A stretch of 64,000 nucleotides of DNA. Origin: Hydrogenophilus sp. GTDB lineage: Bacteria; Pseudomonadota; Gammaproteobacteria; Burkholderiales; Rhodocyclaceae. The stretch lies in contig JAOAEZ010000001.1 of NCBI GenBank assembly GCA_026416515.1, positions 86,430-150,429 of the forward strand. The letters are read 5' to 3'. Shown here piece after piece: positions 1 to 8,228 of the stretch; the first letter of the stretch is position 1, and each line of letters begins with the position of its first letter. Below the pieces are notes generated by a model. The model made no database searches. It worked only from the letters and a program-made list of their open reading frames with translations, and was not told where the DNA came from. The position numbers and the translations under genes were made by a program.

Positions 1-1326
1 GTATTGGTGATCGAGGTGACGCGGGTGGGGGAGGAGTCGCGGTTGGCGACGATCCGCCGTTTGGTAGAGCGGGCGCAGAGCGAGCGACCGGCGATCGCCG
101 CTGAAGCCGACCGCTTGGCAGGAAACTTTGTGGCGACAGTGCTGCTTTTGGCAGCAGTGACAATAGGGGTGTGGGGGTGGCTCGATCCTAGCCAAATCGT
201 GCCGACAGTGGTGGCAGTGCTGATCGTGGCGTGCCCATGCGCGTTGGCGTTGGCAACGCCGGCGGCGGTGACGGCGGCGACCGATGCGTTGATGCGGCGG
301 GGGGTGCTGATCGCGCGCGGCCATGTGCTGGAGAGTGCAGCGCAGTTGTCCGATCTGGTCTTCGATAAGACGGGAACGTTGACGAGCGGGCAGATGGCAT
401 TGAGGACCGTGTGGCGGGTGGCAAGCGGCTGGGATGAGGAGCGGATATTGGCAACCGCCGCGGCGCTGGAGGCGGGAAGTAGTCATCCGTTGGCACGGGC
501 AGTGACAGCGGCGTGGGCAGCGCGGGGCGAGGGGAACAAAGAGCGGGGGAGAGGAGAGAAGAAGGGGGAAGAAGTCGTGCGGGTGGAGGGATTGACGCAT
601 ACGGTAGGGGGAGGAGTGTGGGGGTGGATCGAGGGGAAACGGGTGGCTATCGGCCGCCCCGAGTGGGTGGCGACGGAGTTGGGGGTGGCCGCGCCGCCAC
701 TGCCAACGGAGTGGGAGGCAGAGATGGGCGCGACCGTGGTGGCATTGGCGCGTGAGGGGGAGTGGGTGGCGTGGTTGGCTTTTGTCGATCAGCTACGACC
801 AGAGGCAAAGGAGGTGCTAGCGCAGTTGGCGGCGGCAGGGGTGCGGTTGCACCTCTTTTCGGGAGATCGCGCCGAGAGCGTGGCAGCAGCGGCGCGGGGG
901 TTGCCGCTCTTCCAGGCGGTAGGGGGGTTGACGCCGGAGGAGAAGCATGAGCGATTGATGGGATTGCGAGGAGAGGGCCGAGTGGTGGGGATGGTGGGGG
1001 ATGGAGTAAACGATGCACCGGTGTTGGCGGCAGCCCATGTAGGGGTGGCGATGGGGGCAGGAGCCGATTTGGCCCGCAGCCGGGCCGATGTGATTTTGTT
1101 GACCGACGATCTGCGCGGCTTGGTGCTCCTTGTGAAACACGCCCGCCGGACATTGGCGGTGATCCGGCAGAATTTGCGCTGGTCTTTCGGCTACAATGTC
1201 GCCGCAATTCCGTTGGCCATGGCCGGGTGGGTAACGCCTTGGTTGGCGGGGATCGGGATGGCAGCAAGTTCGCTGCTGGTGGTGATAAACGCGCTGCGGT
1301 TGCAACGGGTGCCGCGATGGATCTAG
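1..1326 (+). CDS. ccoI: Copper-translocating P-type ATPase (CcoI/CopA2 type), 5' truncated
   Basis: The C-terminal 441 residues of a P1B-type ATPase are visible; the metal-binding N-terminus and first membrane segments lie before the window. Seen: the intramembrane CPC metal site (CPCALALATP, from about nt 229), the phosphorylation motif DKTGT (about nt 367), SSHPLA of the nucleotide-binding domain (about nt 478) and GDGVNDAP (about nt 997), then two C-terminal helices. In this family, members next to cbb3 oxidase genes export Cu(I) to the periplasm for CuB assembly, and the position directly before ccoS and ccoN supports that role. A Gly/Glu/Arg/Lys-rich insertion in the N-domain (about nt 520-585) is encoded by polypurine DNA. 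It overlaps ccoS by 10 nt. Confidence 0.95.
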   Translation, partial: VLVIEVTRVGEESRLATIRRLVERAQSERPAIAAEADRLAGNFVATVLLLAAVTIGVWGWLDPSQIVPTVVAVLIVACPCALALATPAAVTAATDALMRRGVLIARGHVLESAAQLSDLVFDKTGTLTSGQMALRTVWRVASGWDEERILATAAALEAGSSHPLARAVTAAWAARGEGNKERGRGEKKGEEVVRVEGLTHTVGGGVWGWIEGKRVAIGRPEWVATELGVAAPPLPTEWEAEMGATVVALAREGEWVAWLAFVDQLRPEAKEVLAQLAAAGVRLHLFSGDRAESVAAAARGLPLFQAVGGLTPEEKHERLMGLRGEGRVVGMVGDGVNDAPVLAAAHVGVAMGAGADLARSRADVILLTDDLRGLVLLVKHARRTLAVIRQNLRWSFGYNVAAIPLAMAGWVTPWLAGIGMAASSLLVVINALRLQRVPRWI

Positions 1327-1499
1327 AGATTTTGTATCTGCTGGTGCCGTTGTCGCTGCTGCTCGTGCTCGTGATCGGTGTGGTTTTTTGGTGGGCGGTA
1401 AGGCGCGGCCAGTTCGACGATTTGGAAGGACCAGCCTACCGCATTCTTTTCGAGGAAGAGGAGCATCCTAAAAGAAAGCCTCCCCAGGAGGAGGGGTAG
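1317..1499 (+). CDS. ccoS: cbb3-type oxidase assembly protein CcoS
   Basis: A 60-residue protein with one N-terminal membrane helix (ILYLLVPLSLLLVLVIGVVF) followed by FWWAVRRGQFDDLEGPAYRI. The pattern FxWAxxxGQFDDLxxPAxxIL is diagnostic of the CcoS/FixS family, which is needed to insert cofactors (heme, Cu) into CcoN. The ATG lies inside the last codons of ccoI (10-nt overlap), implying translational coupling. It ends 8 nt before an FNR box. Confidence 0.95.
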   Translation: MDLEILYLLVPLSLLLVLVIGVVFWWAVRRGQFDDLEGPAYRILFEEEEHPKRKPPQEEG

Positions 1500-1506
1500 A
1501 GGGTGG

Positions 1507-1548
1507 TTGATGTAAGTCAAAGAACCATTTTGCCGGGTCGGTTATAAT
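1507..1548 (+). promoter_or_regulatory. FNR box plus -10 element (class II FNR promoter)
   Basis: TTGATGTAAGTCAA at 1507-1520 matches the FNR/Anr consensus TTGAT-N4-ATCAA at 9 of 10 positions. TATAAT follows at 1543-1548. With a start about 7 nt after the -10 (near 1555), the box centre (1513.5) falls at about -41.5, the canonical class II activator position. The fnr gene at 8229-9005 encodes a likely regulator. Confidence 0.8.
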
Positions 1549-1554
1549 GGTTTT

Positions 1555-1635
1555 GCGGTGCGCATGGGCGTGCCGTTGGGTTTCTTGTCTCTCTGTTGGG
1601 GTTAGGGGTGCGCAAAAAGCGCACCCTTTTTTTTT
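1555..1635 (+). ncRNA. Putative FNR-activated small RNA, about 80 nt
   Basis: The transcript expected from the promoter at 1507-1548 starts near 1555 and meets a strong intrinsic terminator ending at 1635, giving an RNA of about 80 nt. It has no plausible ORF. An unpaired C/U-rich stretch at 1581-1595 (TTTCTTGTCTCTCTG) could pair with the purine-rich ribosome-binding regions common in this genome. The layout resembles E. coli FnrS (an FNR-driven, terminator-ended sRNA) by analogy; no homology is claimed. The alternative is a leader or attenuator of ccoN whose terminator is sometimes read through. Boundaries are predicted. Confidence 0.5.
1606..1635 (+). terminator. Rho-independent terminator
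   Basis: A perfect 8-bp stem, GGGTGCGC (1606-1613) with GCGCACCC (1619-1626), an AAAAA loop and a run of nine T (1627-1635). It lies between the first FNR promoter and ccoN. It would end the ccoIS transcript and any RNA begun near 1555. Confidence 0.9.
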
Positions 1636-1699
1636 GGTATCGGTTAGAAAAATTTAAGTTGAATGCTATATTCTTTGTGGTTAGAATGAGGGTGCGTCG

Positions 1700-1740
1700 T
1701 TGACTTTCGTCAACATCGGTTTTTGCAATCGGTGTATCCT
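1700..1740 (+). promoter_or_regulatory. Second FNR-type box and -10 element before ccoN
   Basis: TTGACTTTCGTCAA at 1700-1713 is a perfect inverted repeat matching the FNR consensus at 8 of 10 positions. TATCCT at 1735-1740 is spaced as in the upstream FNR promoter (box centre to -10 centre about 31 nt), again putting the box near -41.5 of a start around 1748, which gives a 5' leader of about 55 nt. A competing -10 (TATATT, 1667-1672) lacks a clear -35. Confidence 0.65.
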
Positions 1741-1802
1741 ATCGGGTGGCGGTGTCCGCTCCGGCGCCGTGAGATCTGAGGTCTTTTGTGAGGAGATTGC
1801 TT

Positions 1803-3236
1803 ATGGAAGTGCAAACGACTTATAACTACAAAGTCGTTCGCCAGTTCGCCATCATGGCGGTGATCTGGGCGATCGTGGGGATGGCGGTGGGGGTGCTCAT
1901 CGCCGCGCAGTTGGTGTGGCCGCAGTTGAATTTTTCCGAGTTGGGCGAGTGGTTCCATTTCGGGCGGCTGCGTCCTTTGCACACCAACGCCGTGATCTTT
2001 GCCTTTGGCGGTTGTGCCCTTTTTGCAACCTCTTACTATGTGGTGCAGCGGACATGCCATACGCCGCTGTTTGCGCCGGGGCTGGCAACGTTTACTTTCT
2101 GGGGATGGCAGGCGATCATCGTGTTGGCGGCGATTACATTGCCGCTGGGGATCACCTCCGGAAAGGAGTACGCCGAGCTGGAGTGGCCAATCGATATCTT
2201 GATCGCCGCGGTCTGGGTCGCTTACGCGATCGTCTTTTTCGGGACAATCGCAAAGCGTAAAGTCTCCCATATCTACGTCGCTAACTGGTTCTATGGAGCC
2301 TTTATCATCGCGGTGGCGATCCTCCATATTGTGAACAGCGGGGCGATGCCGGTGAGTTTCTGGAAGAGCTACTCATTCTACGCCGGCGCGCAGGATGCAA
2401 TGGTGCAGTGGTGGTATGGCCATAACGCGGTGGGCTTCTTTTTGACTGCTGGCTTTTTGGGGATGATGTATTACTTTGTGCCGAAGCAGGCAGGACGGCC
2501 AGTCTATTCCTACCGCTTGTCAGTGGTACATTTCTGGGCACTGATCTTTACCTATATGTGGGCAGGGCCACACCATCTGCACTATACGGCACTTCCCGAC
2601 TGGACTCAGTCGCTGGGAATGCTCTTCTCGTTGATCCTGCTCGCCCCCTCTTGGGGCGGAATGATCAACGGGATCATGACGCTGTCGGGGGTGTGGTATA
2701 AGCTGCGCGATGATCCGATTTTGAAGTTTTTGATCGTTTCCCTCTCCTTCTACGGGATGAGTACTTTCGAGGGGCCGATGATGTCGGTGAAGACCGTCAA
2801 CGCGCTGTCGCACTACACCGACTGGACGGTCGGTCACGTTCACAGCGGCGCGCTGGGATGGGTGGCAATGGTGTCGATCGGCTCGCTTTACTACTTGATC
2901 CCGCGGATGTACGGTAAGACCGAGATGTGGTCGAAGGATCTGGTGACGCTGCACTTCTGGATCGCGACGATCGGGATCGTGCTCTACATCGCGTCGATGT
3001 GGATCTCGGGCGTGATGCAGGGATTGATGTGGCGTGCGACCAACGCCGACGGGACATTGACCTACGCCTTTATCGAGTCGGTGAAGGCTTCCTACCCGTT
3101 CTGGATAATCCGGGTATTGGGCGGTCTGCTCTTTGTGGTCGGAATGGTGATCATGCTTTACAACGTGATCAAAACGATCGCAGGGGCACAGCCGGCTGAA
3201 GAGCGCGTGTTGCCGGCGCCTGCAGCGGCTCACTGA
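1803..3236 (+). CDS. ccoN: cbb3-type cytochrome c oxidase subunit I
   Basis: Catalytic heme-copper subunit, 477 residues, polytopic. Ligand positions coincide with those described for the Pseudomonas stutzeri enzyme: H60 and H347 (heme b), H345 (heme b3), H207, H257 and H258 (CuB), Y251 (redox tyrosine cross-linked to H207) and E323. It reduces O2 to water at high affinity and pumps protons. The ATG at 1803 follows GAGGAGA with good spacing; an upstream GTG at 1788 overlaps that site and is less likely. It is first gene of ccoNOQP, downstream of an FNR box. Confidence 0.98.
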   Translation: MEVQTTYNYKVVRQFAIMAVIWAIVGMAVGVLIAAQLVWPQLNFSELGEWFHFGRLRPLHTNAVIFAFGGCALFATSYYVVQRTCHTPLFAPGLATFTFWGWQAIIVLAAITLPLGITSGKEYAELEWPIDILIAAVWVAYAIVFFGTIAKRKVSHIYVANWFYGAFIIAVAILHIVNSGAMPVSFWKSYSFYAGAQDAMVQWWYGHNAVGFFLTAGFLGMMYYFVPKQAGRPVYSYRLSVVHFWALIFTYMWAGPHHLHYTALPDWTQSLGMLFSLILLAPSWGGMINGIMTLSGVWYKLRDDPILKFLIVSLSFYGMSTFEGPMMSVKTVNALSHYTDWTVGHVHSGALGWVAMVSIGSLYYLIPRMYGKTEMWSKDLVTLHFWIATIGIVLYIASMWISGVMQGLMWRATNADGTLTYAFIESVKASYPFWIIRVLGGLLFVVGMVIMLYNVIKTIAGAQPAEERVLPAPAAAH

Positions 3237-3254
3237 GTCGAAGGAGGTATCGCG

Positions 3255-3896
3255 ATGGCTCATTCTAAACACGATATGATCGAGCGGAGCTTGCCGCTGC
3301 TGATGGTGCTTATTTTGGTGGTGGTGAGCGTGGGCGGATTAGTGGAGATCGTGCCGCTCTTTTTCCAGCATTCGACCACCAAACCGATCGGCCGCGACGG
3401 CAAGCCGCTGGAGGTGAAGCCGTATGATGCGCTTCGGTTGACGGGGCGGGATATTTACATCCGCGAGGGGTGCTACAACTGCCATTCGCAGATGATCCGC
3501 CCGTTCCGCGCCGAGACAGAGCGCTATGGCCACTACTCGGTGGCAGGGGAGTATATCTACGACCGACCCTTCCAGTGGGGGTCAAAGCGGACAGGCCCCG
3601 ACCTCCATCGGGTGGGGGGACGCTACTCCGATGAGTGGCACCGCGCCCATTTGATCAATCCGCGCGACGTCGTCCCCGAGTCGAATATGCCGGCTTTCCC
3701 GTGGCTCGAGCGACCGATCAAGGCGAGCGATATCGCTTCGATTCAGGCAAAGATGCGGGCGTTGCGTAAACTCGGTCATCCCTACACCGATGAGGAGATC
3801 GCTAACGCGCCGAAGATGCTGGAAGGAAAGACCGAGATGGAGGCGCTGATCGCCTATCTGCAGGGGTTAGGGCGGGCGCTTTCAAACTTCCAGTGA
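3255..3896 (+). CDS. ccoO: cbb3-type oxidase monoheme cytochrome c subunit II
   Basis: 213 residues with one N-terminal membrane anchor (about residues 13-36) and one heme c site, CYNCH at residues 73-77. A Met in [10 protein letters not shown] is the likely second axial ligand. The subunit passes electrons from CcoP to CcoN on the periplasmic side. It starts after AAGGAGGT, 18 nt downstream of ccoN, so it is co-transcribed. Confidence 0.98.
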   Translation: MAHSKHDMIERSLPLLMVLILVVVSVGGLVEIVPLFFQHSTTKPIGRDGKPLEVKPYDALRLTGRDIYIREGCYNCHSQMIRPFRAETERYGHYSVAGEYIYDRPFQWGSKRTGPDLHRVGGRYSDEWHRAHLINPRDVVPESNMPAFPWLERPIKASDIASIQAKMRALRKLGHPYTDEEIANAPKMLEGKTEMEALIAYLQGLGRALSNFQ

Positions 3897-3932
3897 GAGC
3901 GGTTAGAGAGGAAGAGGAAGCGGGGTCGCGAC

Positions 3933-4100
3933 GTGGATGTCAACGATTGGCGAGCGTTGGTGACGGTCTTGGCGTTCGTGAGCTTTCTCGGGATCGTAGG
4001 ATGGGCTTATAGCCAGCGCGCGAAGAAACGGTTCGACGAGGCGGCGCAGATCCCCTTCCTCGAGGAGCCGCCGCAGGCGGAGCAACAGAAACGGGAATAA
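3933..4100 (+). CDS. ccoQ: cbb3-type oxidase subunit IV CcoQ/FixQ
   Basis: A 55-residue protein read from a GTG start (GTG GAT GTC AAC GAT TGG). It has one membrane helix (about residues 9-25: LVTVLAFVSFLGIVGWAY), then SQRAKKRFDEAAQIPF and an acidic tail, typical of CcoQ/FixQ, which stabilises the oxidase complex. A purine-rich stretch (GAGGAAG, 3914-3920) could be the ribosome-binding site. It ends 11 nt before ccoP. Position between ccoO and ccoP and the sequence pattern support the call. Confidence 0.88.
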   Translation: MDVNDWRALVTVLAFVSFLGIVGWAYSQRAKKRFDEAAQIPFLEEPPQAEQQKRE

Positions 4101-4111
4101 GGAGTTTGGTT

Positions 4112-5017
4112 ATGGCCGATTTTGTGAGTCCGTTTTGGGACCTTTATGTAAAGGTGCTGATTGCTTTGTCTTTCGCTTTCTGTATCTGGATTATCGCAGC
4201 CAACTCGAAGATCAGTGGTCGGGTGGGCGAACTTCAACCCCATAGCTGGGATGAGAATTTACAGGAGTGGAATAACCCATTGCCACGGTGGTGGGTCTAC
4301 CTCTTTTGGGCAACCCTGATCTTCGCGATTCTCTACCTGATGATCTACCCAGGTTTTGGCGCATTTAAGGGCTTTGCCGGGTGGAGCTCGGTGGGGCAAT
4401 GGGAGCGGGAGATGCAGCAGGCAGAGGCAAAATATGGGCCGCTCTTCGCAAAATACCGCAATATGGATGTGAAGGCAGTCGCTGCCGATAAAGATGCGAT
4501 GGCGATGGGGGGCCGTTTGTTCCAGACCTACTGCATGCAGTGTCATGGCGCCGACGCGCGCGGAGCGAAAGGGTTTCCCAATTTAACCGATAACGATTGG
4601 TTGGGAGGCGATGGTTCTCCGGAGTATATCCGCTCGGTAATCCAGGCGGGACGCATGGGGGTAATGACGCCTTTCCCCCATTTGGGACAGGAGGGGGCAA
4701 AGGATGTGGCCCATTTTGTCCGAGCGTTGGCGGGTCTGCAGCATGACGCGGCGCGCGCCCAACGCGGAAGGGCAATCTTTGCCGAAAATTGTGTGGCATG
4801 CCATGGCCCCGATGGGAAAGGGATGACGGCAGTGGGGGCGCCAAACCTGACCGACAATATTTGGCTCTACGGCAGTTCTGAGCAGCAGATTGTGCAGAAT
4901 GTGCTGAACGGTATCCAGAACCGAATGCCGGCGTTTGGCGAGTTTCTGGGGGCCGATAAGGTACATATCTTGACGGCGTATGTTTGGAATTTGAGCCGCG
5001 GCGGAAGTAGCCGGTGA
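4112..5017 (+). CDS. ccoP: cbb3-type oxidase diheme cytochrome c subunit III
   Basis: 301 residues. There are two N-terminal membrane helices (about 12-31 and 60-79) and two c-type heme sites, CMQCH (141-145) and CVACH (227-231), the standard CcoP layout. It receives electrons from soluble cytochromes. The ATG at 4112 follows AAGGAG; an in-frame TTG 6 nt upstream is unlikely. It is the last structural gene of ccoNOQP. Confidence 0.97.
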   Translation: MADFVSPFWDLYVKVLIALSFAFCIWIIAANSKISGRVGELQPHSWDENLQEWNNPLPRWWVYLFWATLIFAILYLMIYPGFGAFKGFAGWSSVGQWEREMQQAEAKYGPLFAKYRNMDVKAVAADKDAMAMGGRLFQTYCMQCHGADARGAKGFPNLTDNDWLGGDGSPEYIRSVIQAGRMGVMTPFPHLGQEGAKDVAHFVRALAGLQHDAARAQRGRAIFAENCVACHGPDGKGMTAVGAPNLTDNIWLYGSSEQQIVQNVLNGIQNRMPAFGEFLGADKVHILTAYVWNLSRGGSSR

Positions 5018-5109
5018 GCGAAAGGAGTGCGTGAGGGCCGCGCAGAATTCCGCGCGACAGTTGCATAGCGCAGAGAACGAGCCGGCGTGAGAGGCGGCGA
5101 GAGAAGAGA

Positions 5110-5138
5110 GGGGCTGCTTTGCGGGGTGCAAAGCAGCC
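5110..5138 (+). other. Strong hairpin between ccoP and ccoG
   Basis: A perfect 11-bp stem, GGGCTGCTTTG (5110-5120) with CAAAGCAGCCC (5128-5138), and a 7-nt loop. No T-run follows, so it is a poor intrinsic terminator. It could protect the 3' end of the ccoNOQP mRNA or partly reduce readthrough into ccoG. Confidence 0.6.
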
Positions 5139-5180
5139 CTTTGCCCCCCGAGGGGTATAAAAATAAGAAGGAATGTCCCG

Positions 5181-6590
5181 ATGAGCGAGAGACCAACAGA
5201 GAGCGCTGTCGAGAAAGAGCAGAGCCTTTACGAGAAACGAAAGAAACTATATGTCCGGGCAATCGACGGTAGGTTCCAGCGATGGCGATGGTTTTTCGTG
5301 CTGCTGACGCAGGCGATCTACTACGGCTTGCCGTGGTTGGATTGGAACGGACGACAGGCGGTGCTTTTTCATTTGGTGGAGCGAAAATTTTATCTTTTTG
5401 GATGGGTTTTTTGGCCACAGGATGTCTTTTTTTTGGCGTTGATTTTGATTTTGTCGGCATACGCGCTCTTTTTCTTCACAACAATCGCGGGCCGCTTGTG
5501 GTGCGGGTATGCGTGCCCTCAGACGGTTTATACCGAAATCTTTATGTGGTTAGAGGCATGGATCGAGGGGGATCATAACGCCCGCCGGAAGTTGGATCAG
5601 CAGCCGTGGAGTGGACGCAAACTGCTGGTGCGGGGGACAAAGTACGCGGTATGGGTGGCGGTGTCGCTGTGGACGGGGTTTACTTTGGTAATGTACTTTA
5701 CGCCGCGCGAGGAGCTTTTGGCGGAGCTGGCGACATTGAGCTTGGGGCCGTGGGAGTGGTTTTGGACCTTCTTCTACGCTGGGTTTACCTTTTTGTTGGC
5801 CGGTATACTGCGCGAGCAGGTGTGTAAGTATATGTGCCCATACGCTCGCTTCCAGGGGGTAATGTTCGATCCCGATACATTGATCATTACCTACGACGAG
5901 CGACGGGGAGAGCCGCGCGGGCCGCGACGCAGAGGGGTCGATCCGCGCGCGGTGGGGTTGGGGGATTGCGTCGATTGCGGGATGTGCGTGCAGGTGTGCC
6001 CTACCGGGATCGATATCCGCAACGGGTTGCAGTATGAGTGCATCGGCTGCGCGGCGTGCGTAGATGCGTGCAATGAGGTGATGGAGCGGATAGGCTACCC
6101 ACGCGGGTTGATCCGCTATAGTACTGAAAACGCCGTGACCTACGGGTGGGGACGAGCAGAGATGTTGCGGCGAGTGGTGCGACCGCGGGTGTTGATTTAC
6201 GGGGGATTGCTATTGCTCTTTACAGGGCTGTTGGTCTATAAGATCGCCACCCGCCCCGATCTGCGAGTGGATGTGCTGCGCGATCGAGCGACGTTGGCCC
6301 GCGAGGTGGCCGGGGGATGGATCGAGAATGTGTATACCTTGCGGTTGATGAATATGACCGAACGGCCGCGCCGCTTCGAGGTGACGGTGGAGGGGATTGA
6401 GGGGGTACGATTGGCAAGGGAGACAACGGTGGAGATGCCGGCGGCGGCGACCGAGTCGGTGGTGGTGGCGGTGCAGGTGCCCGCGGAGAGGGTCAAACCA
6501 GGACGGTACGATCTCTATTTTAGGGTGCAGGTGACCGGCGAGCCGAAGGGGATGGCGCGCGAACATGCGACCTTTTTGGTGACGCCATAG
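5181..6590 (+). CDS. ccoG: Cytochrome c oxidase accessory protein CcoG (4Fe-4S)
   Basis: 469 residues, about five membrane helices. Visible motifs: CPQTVYTEIFMW near residue 111, CKYMCPYARFQGVM in mid-protein, and a ferredoxin-like pair, CVDCGMCVQVCP and CIGCAACVDAC (about residues 263-300), binding two 4Fe-4S clusters. A C-terminal Ig-like (FixG_C) domain follows. Family members reduce Cu(II) to Cu(I) for cbb3 assembly. The start ATG follows GAAGGAATG. It lies downstream of ccoP across a hairpin and 15 nt ahead of ccoH. Confidence 0.96.
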   Translation: MSERPTESAVEKEQSLYEKRKKLYVRAIDGRFQRWRWFFVLLTQAIYYGLPWLDWNGRQAVLFHLVERKFYLFGWVFWPQDVFFLALILILSAYALFFFTTIAGRLWCGYACPQTVYTEIFMWLEAWIEGDHNARRKLDQQPWSGRKLLVRGTKYAVWVAVSLWTGFTLVMYFTPREELLAELATLSLGPWEWFWTFFYAGFTFLLAGILREQVCKYMCPYARFQGVMFDPDTLIITYDERRGEPRGPRRRGVDPRAVGLGDCVDCGMCVQVCPTGIDIRNGLQYECIGCAACVDACNEVMERIGYPRGLIRYSTENAVTYGWGRAEMLRRVVRPRVLIYGGLLLLFTGLLVYKIATRPDLRVDVLRDRATLAREVAGGWIENVYTLRLMNMTERPRRFEVTVEGIEGVRLARETTVEMPAAATESVVVAVQVPAERVKPGRYDLYFRVQVTGEPKGMAREHATFLVTP

Positions 6591-6605
6591 GGAGAGGAGA
6601 AGGGG

Positions 6606-7337
6606 ATGGAGCTAAGCGAGAGGTTAACGCTACAAAGAGGCGCGAGAGAGGGGGCAAGGGGGGAGGTGAGGTCGGAGGAGAGAGGGGGAGAGGAGTGGGG
6701 TTTGGAGAGGGGAAGAGAGGGAGAAGGGCGGTTGGAAGGGGGACAGAGCGTGAGAGGGAGGGAAGAGGGAGAGGAGAGGTTGAGAGAGGTGAGCGGGAGG
6801 AGAAGAAGAGGAGGCGAGGGAAGAGTTGGGGAGAGGGAAGAGCCGTGGTACCGGCAGCGGTGGCCTTGGTTGTTGATGATGCCGCCGCTTGCTGCAGTGG
6901 TGGGAGGGATGGCGACGTTGGTGGTGGCGGTGCGGTCGTGGGATGGGTTGGTGGTGGATGATTACTACCGAGAGGGGTTGGCAATCCAGCAGCAGATCGA
7001 GCGAACGGAACGGGCAGCAACGTTGGGGTTGGTGGCACGAGTGCGATTGGCCGATGAGCGGGTGGTGATCGGCTTTGAGCCGTCGTCGCTGCGGATAGAT
7101 TTGCCACCAGTGGTGGTGGTACGCTTCATCCACCCGACGATGACAGGGTACGATCGGCAGCTCTATTTGGTGCGCGATGGGGATCGCTATTGGGCCCCGT
7201 TGGTGTTGCCGATGGCAGGGCGGTGGCGGGTGGAGATTGAGGATGAGCACCGCCAGTGGCGGTTGTCGGGGATGATACAGGTTCCTACAGAGCAGGAGAC
7301 CCAAATAATAGCTCCGAGAGTCCCAGATCGTTCGTAA
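6606..7337 (+). CDS. ccoH: FixH/CcoH-family oxidase assembly protein with long low-complexity N-terminus
   Basis: The recognisable FixH part starts near residue 80: WYRQRWPW, a membrane helix (about 88-107), then SWDGLVVDDYYREGLAIQQQ, the conserved FixH signature, and a small beta-rich periplasmic domain. The first ~80 residues are almost only Gly, Glu and Arg and come from polypurine DNA, so the true start is uncertain; an in-frame GTG at 6789 would shorten it by 61 residues. The family interacts with CcoNOP during assembly. It sits between ccoG and the DUF3149 gene. Confidence 0.85.
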   Translation: MELSERLTLQRGAREGARGEVRSEERGGEEWGLERGREGEGRLEGGQSVRGREEGEERLREVSGRRRRGGEGRVGEREEPWYRQRWPWLLMMPPLAAVVGGMATLVVAVRSWDGLVVDDYYREGLAIQQQIERTERAATLGLVARVRLADERVVIGFEPSSLRIDLPPVVVVRFIHPTMTGYDRQLYLVRDGDRYWAPLVLPMAGRWRVEIEDEHRQWRLSGMIQVPTEQETQIIAPRVPDRS

Positions 7338-7355
7338 GGAAAGGAGGAAAGTGCG

Positions 7356-7493
7356 ATGTCCGATGCATTGCGTGAGTTTTTGACAACCGATATCGGTTGG
7401 TTGAGCATTTTTACAATCGGTTTTGTGATTGTGATGGCGATCTATTTATACAATTTTGTGAGAAAGAATATGAACGATCGCTCCGATGGGTGA
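7356..7493 (+). CDS. DUF3149-type small membrane protein
   Basis: 45 residues: N-terminal LREFLTTDIGWLS, one membrane helix (about 18-35) and a short basic tail. The length, the FLTTDIG motif and the position after ccoH fit the DUF3149 family common next to betaproteobacterial cco genes. Function unknown; a small assembly or stability subunit is plausible. AAGGAGGAAAG upstream is an excellent ribosome-binding site. It is the last gene before a terminator. Confidence 0.75.
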   Translation: MSDALREFLTTDIGWLSIFTIGFVIVMAIYLYNFVRKNMNDRSDG

Positions 7494-7601
7494 TCGAGTA
7501 AGACCCGTTTGTCGCGGGAAGCGGCAGGCAGAAGTAAAAGAAGAGGCTCTTGCGGCTTAGGTGAGGAAAGGCGCAAGAGGGTGGCTCTCTGAGGTAATAA
7601 C

Positions 7602-7627
7602 CCCCTGCATATGCAGGGGATTTTTTT
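7602..7627 (+). terminator. Intrinsic terminator after the cco assembly genes
   Basis: CCCCTGCATATGCAGGGG (7602-7619) is a perfect palindrome giving a 7-bp stem with an ATAT loop, followed by a run of seven T (7621-7627). It ends the ccoG-ccoH-DUF3149 transcript before the convergent usp gene. A second stem, CTCTTGCG (7547-7554) with CGCAAGAG (7572-7579), lies just upstream. Confidence 0.88.
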
Positions 7628-7647
7628 GAGGGAGGCGCAGGAGCAGG

Positions 7648-8091
7648 TTAGCGGAAGACGAGAACAGGAATCGAGGTGTGAGCGAGAACTTTGTGGGTGA
7701 CACTGCCGAGGAGAAGACGAGCAAGGCCGCTGCGACCGTGCGAGGCGATGCAGATGAGGTCGCAGCCGTGGCGTTGGGCGGCAGCGAGGATGGCGTCAGC
7801 AGGGGCGTCGCTGACTTGAGTGTCGGCGGCGGCAGAGATGCCGAGCTCCGCGGCTTTCTGAAGGAGCCGCTGAAGAATGAGACGGGCTTCTTCTTCAGCG
7901 GCTTTTCGGAATTGCTCGGGAGTGGCGGGGTCAAGAAGGGCACCTTCACCGTAGATGGGGAGGGGAAAGTCGGGTTGCGCGTAGAAAAAGGTGACCCGGG
8001 CACTAAGGGTTTGGGCAAGGAGAAGCGCACGTTCGGCGGCAGTTTGGGCGAACTCAGATCCGTCGGTGGGGATAAGGAGGTGGTGAAACAT
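7648..8091 (-). CDS. Universal stress protein, UspA family
   Basis: 147 residues starting MFHHLLIPTDGSEFA. The C-terminal nucleotide-binding signature GRSGLARLLLGSVTHKV (G-2x-G-9x-GS) marks an ATP-binding Usp. The start at 8091 follows AGGAGA; the reading frame extends 42 codons further upstream but encodes an implausible Pro/Leu-rich stretch. It is encoded downstream of fnr on the same strand, so oxygen-linked stress expression is plausible. Confidence 0.93.
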   Translation of the reverse strand: MFHHLLIPTDGSEFAQTAAERALLLAQTLSARVTFFYAQPDFPLPIYGEGALLDPATPEQFRKAAEEEARLILQRLLQKAAELGISAAADTQVSDAPADAILAAAQRHGCDLICIASHGRSGLARLLLGSVTHKVLAHTSIPVLVFR

Positions 8092-8228
8092 GGAGGTTCT
8101 CCTGGACAGGGGGTTGAGTGAGGAGGGATAGATAAGGCGGCAGAGCAAGGGGGCAGGGGGAAAGGGCGGTGGATAGGTGAGGGGGAGAGGACGAACGGAG
8201 AGGAGGGGGGAAAACATCGCAGCGGAGG

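Noticed and set aside
647..1305. Long minus-strand frames opposite ccoI
   Set aside because: Pro/His/Arg-rich shadow frames produced by the purine-rich coding strand; no start context and no family.
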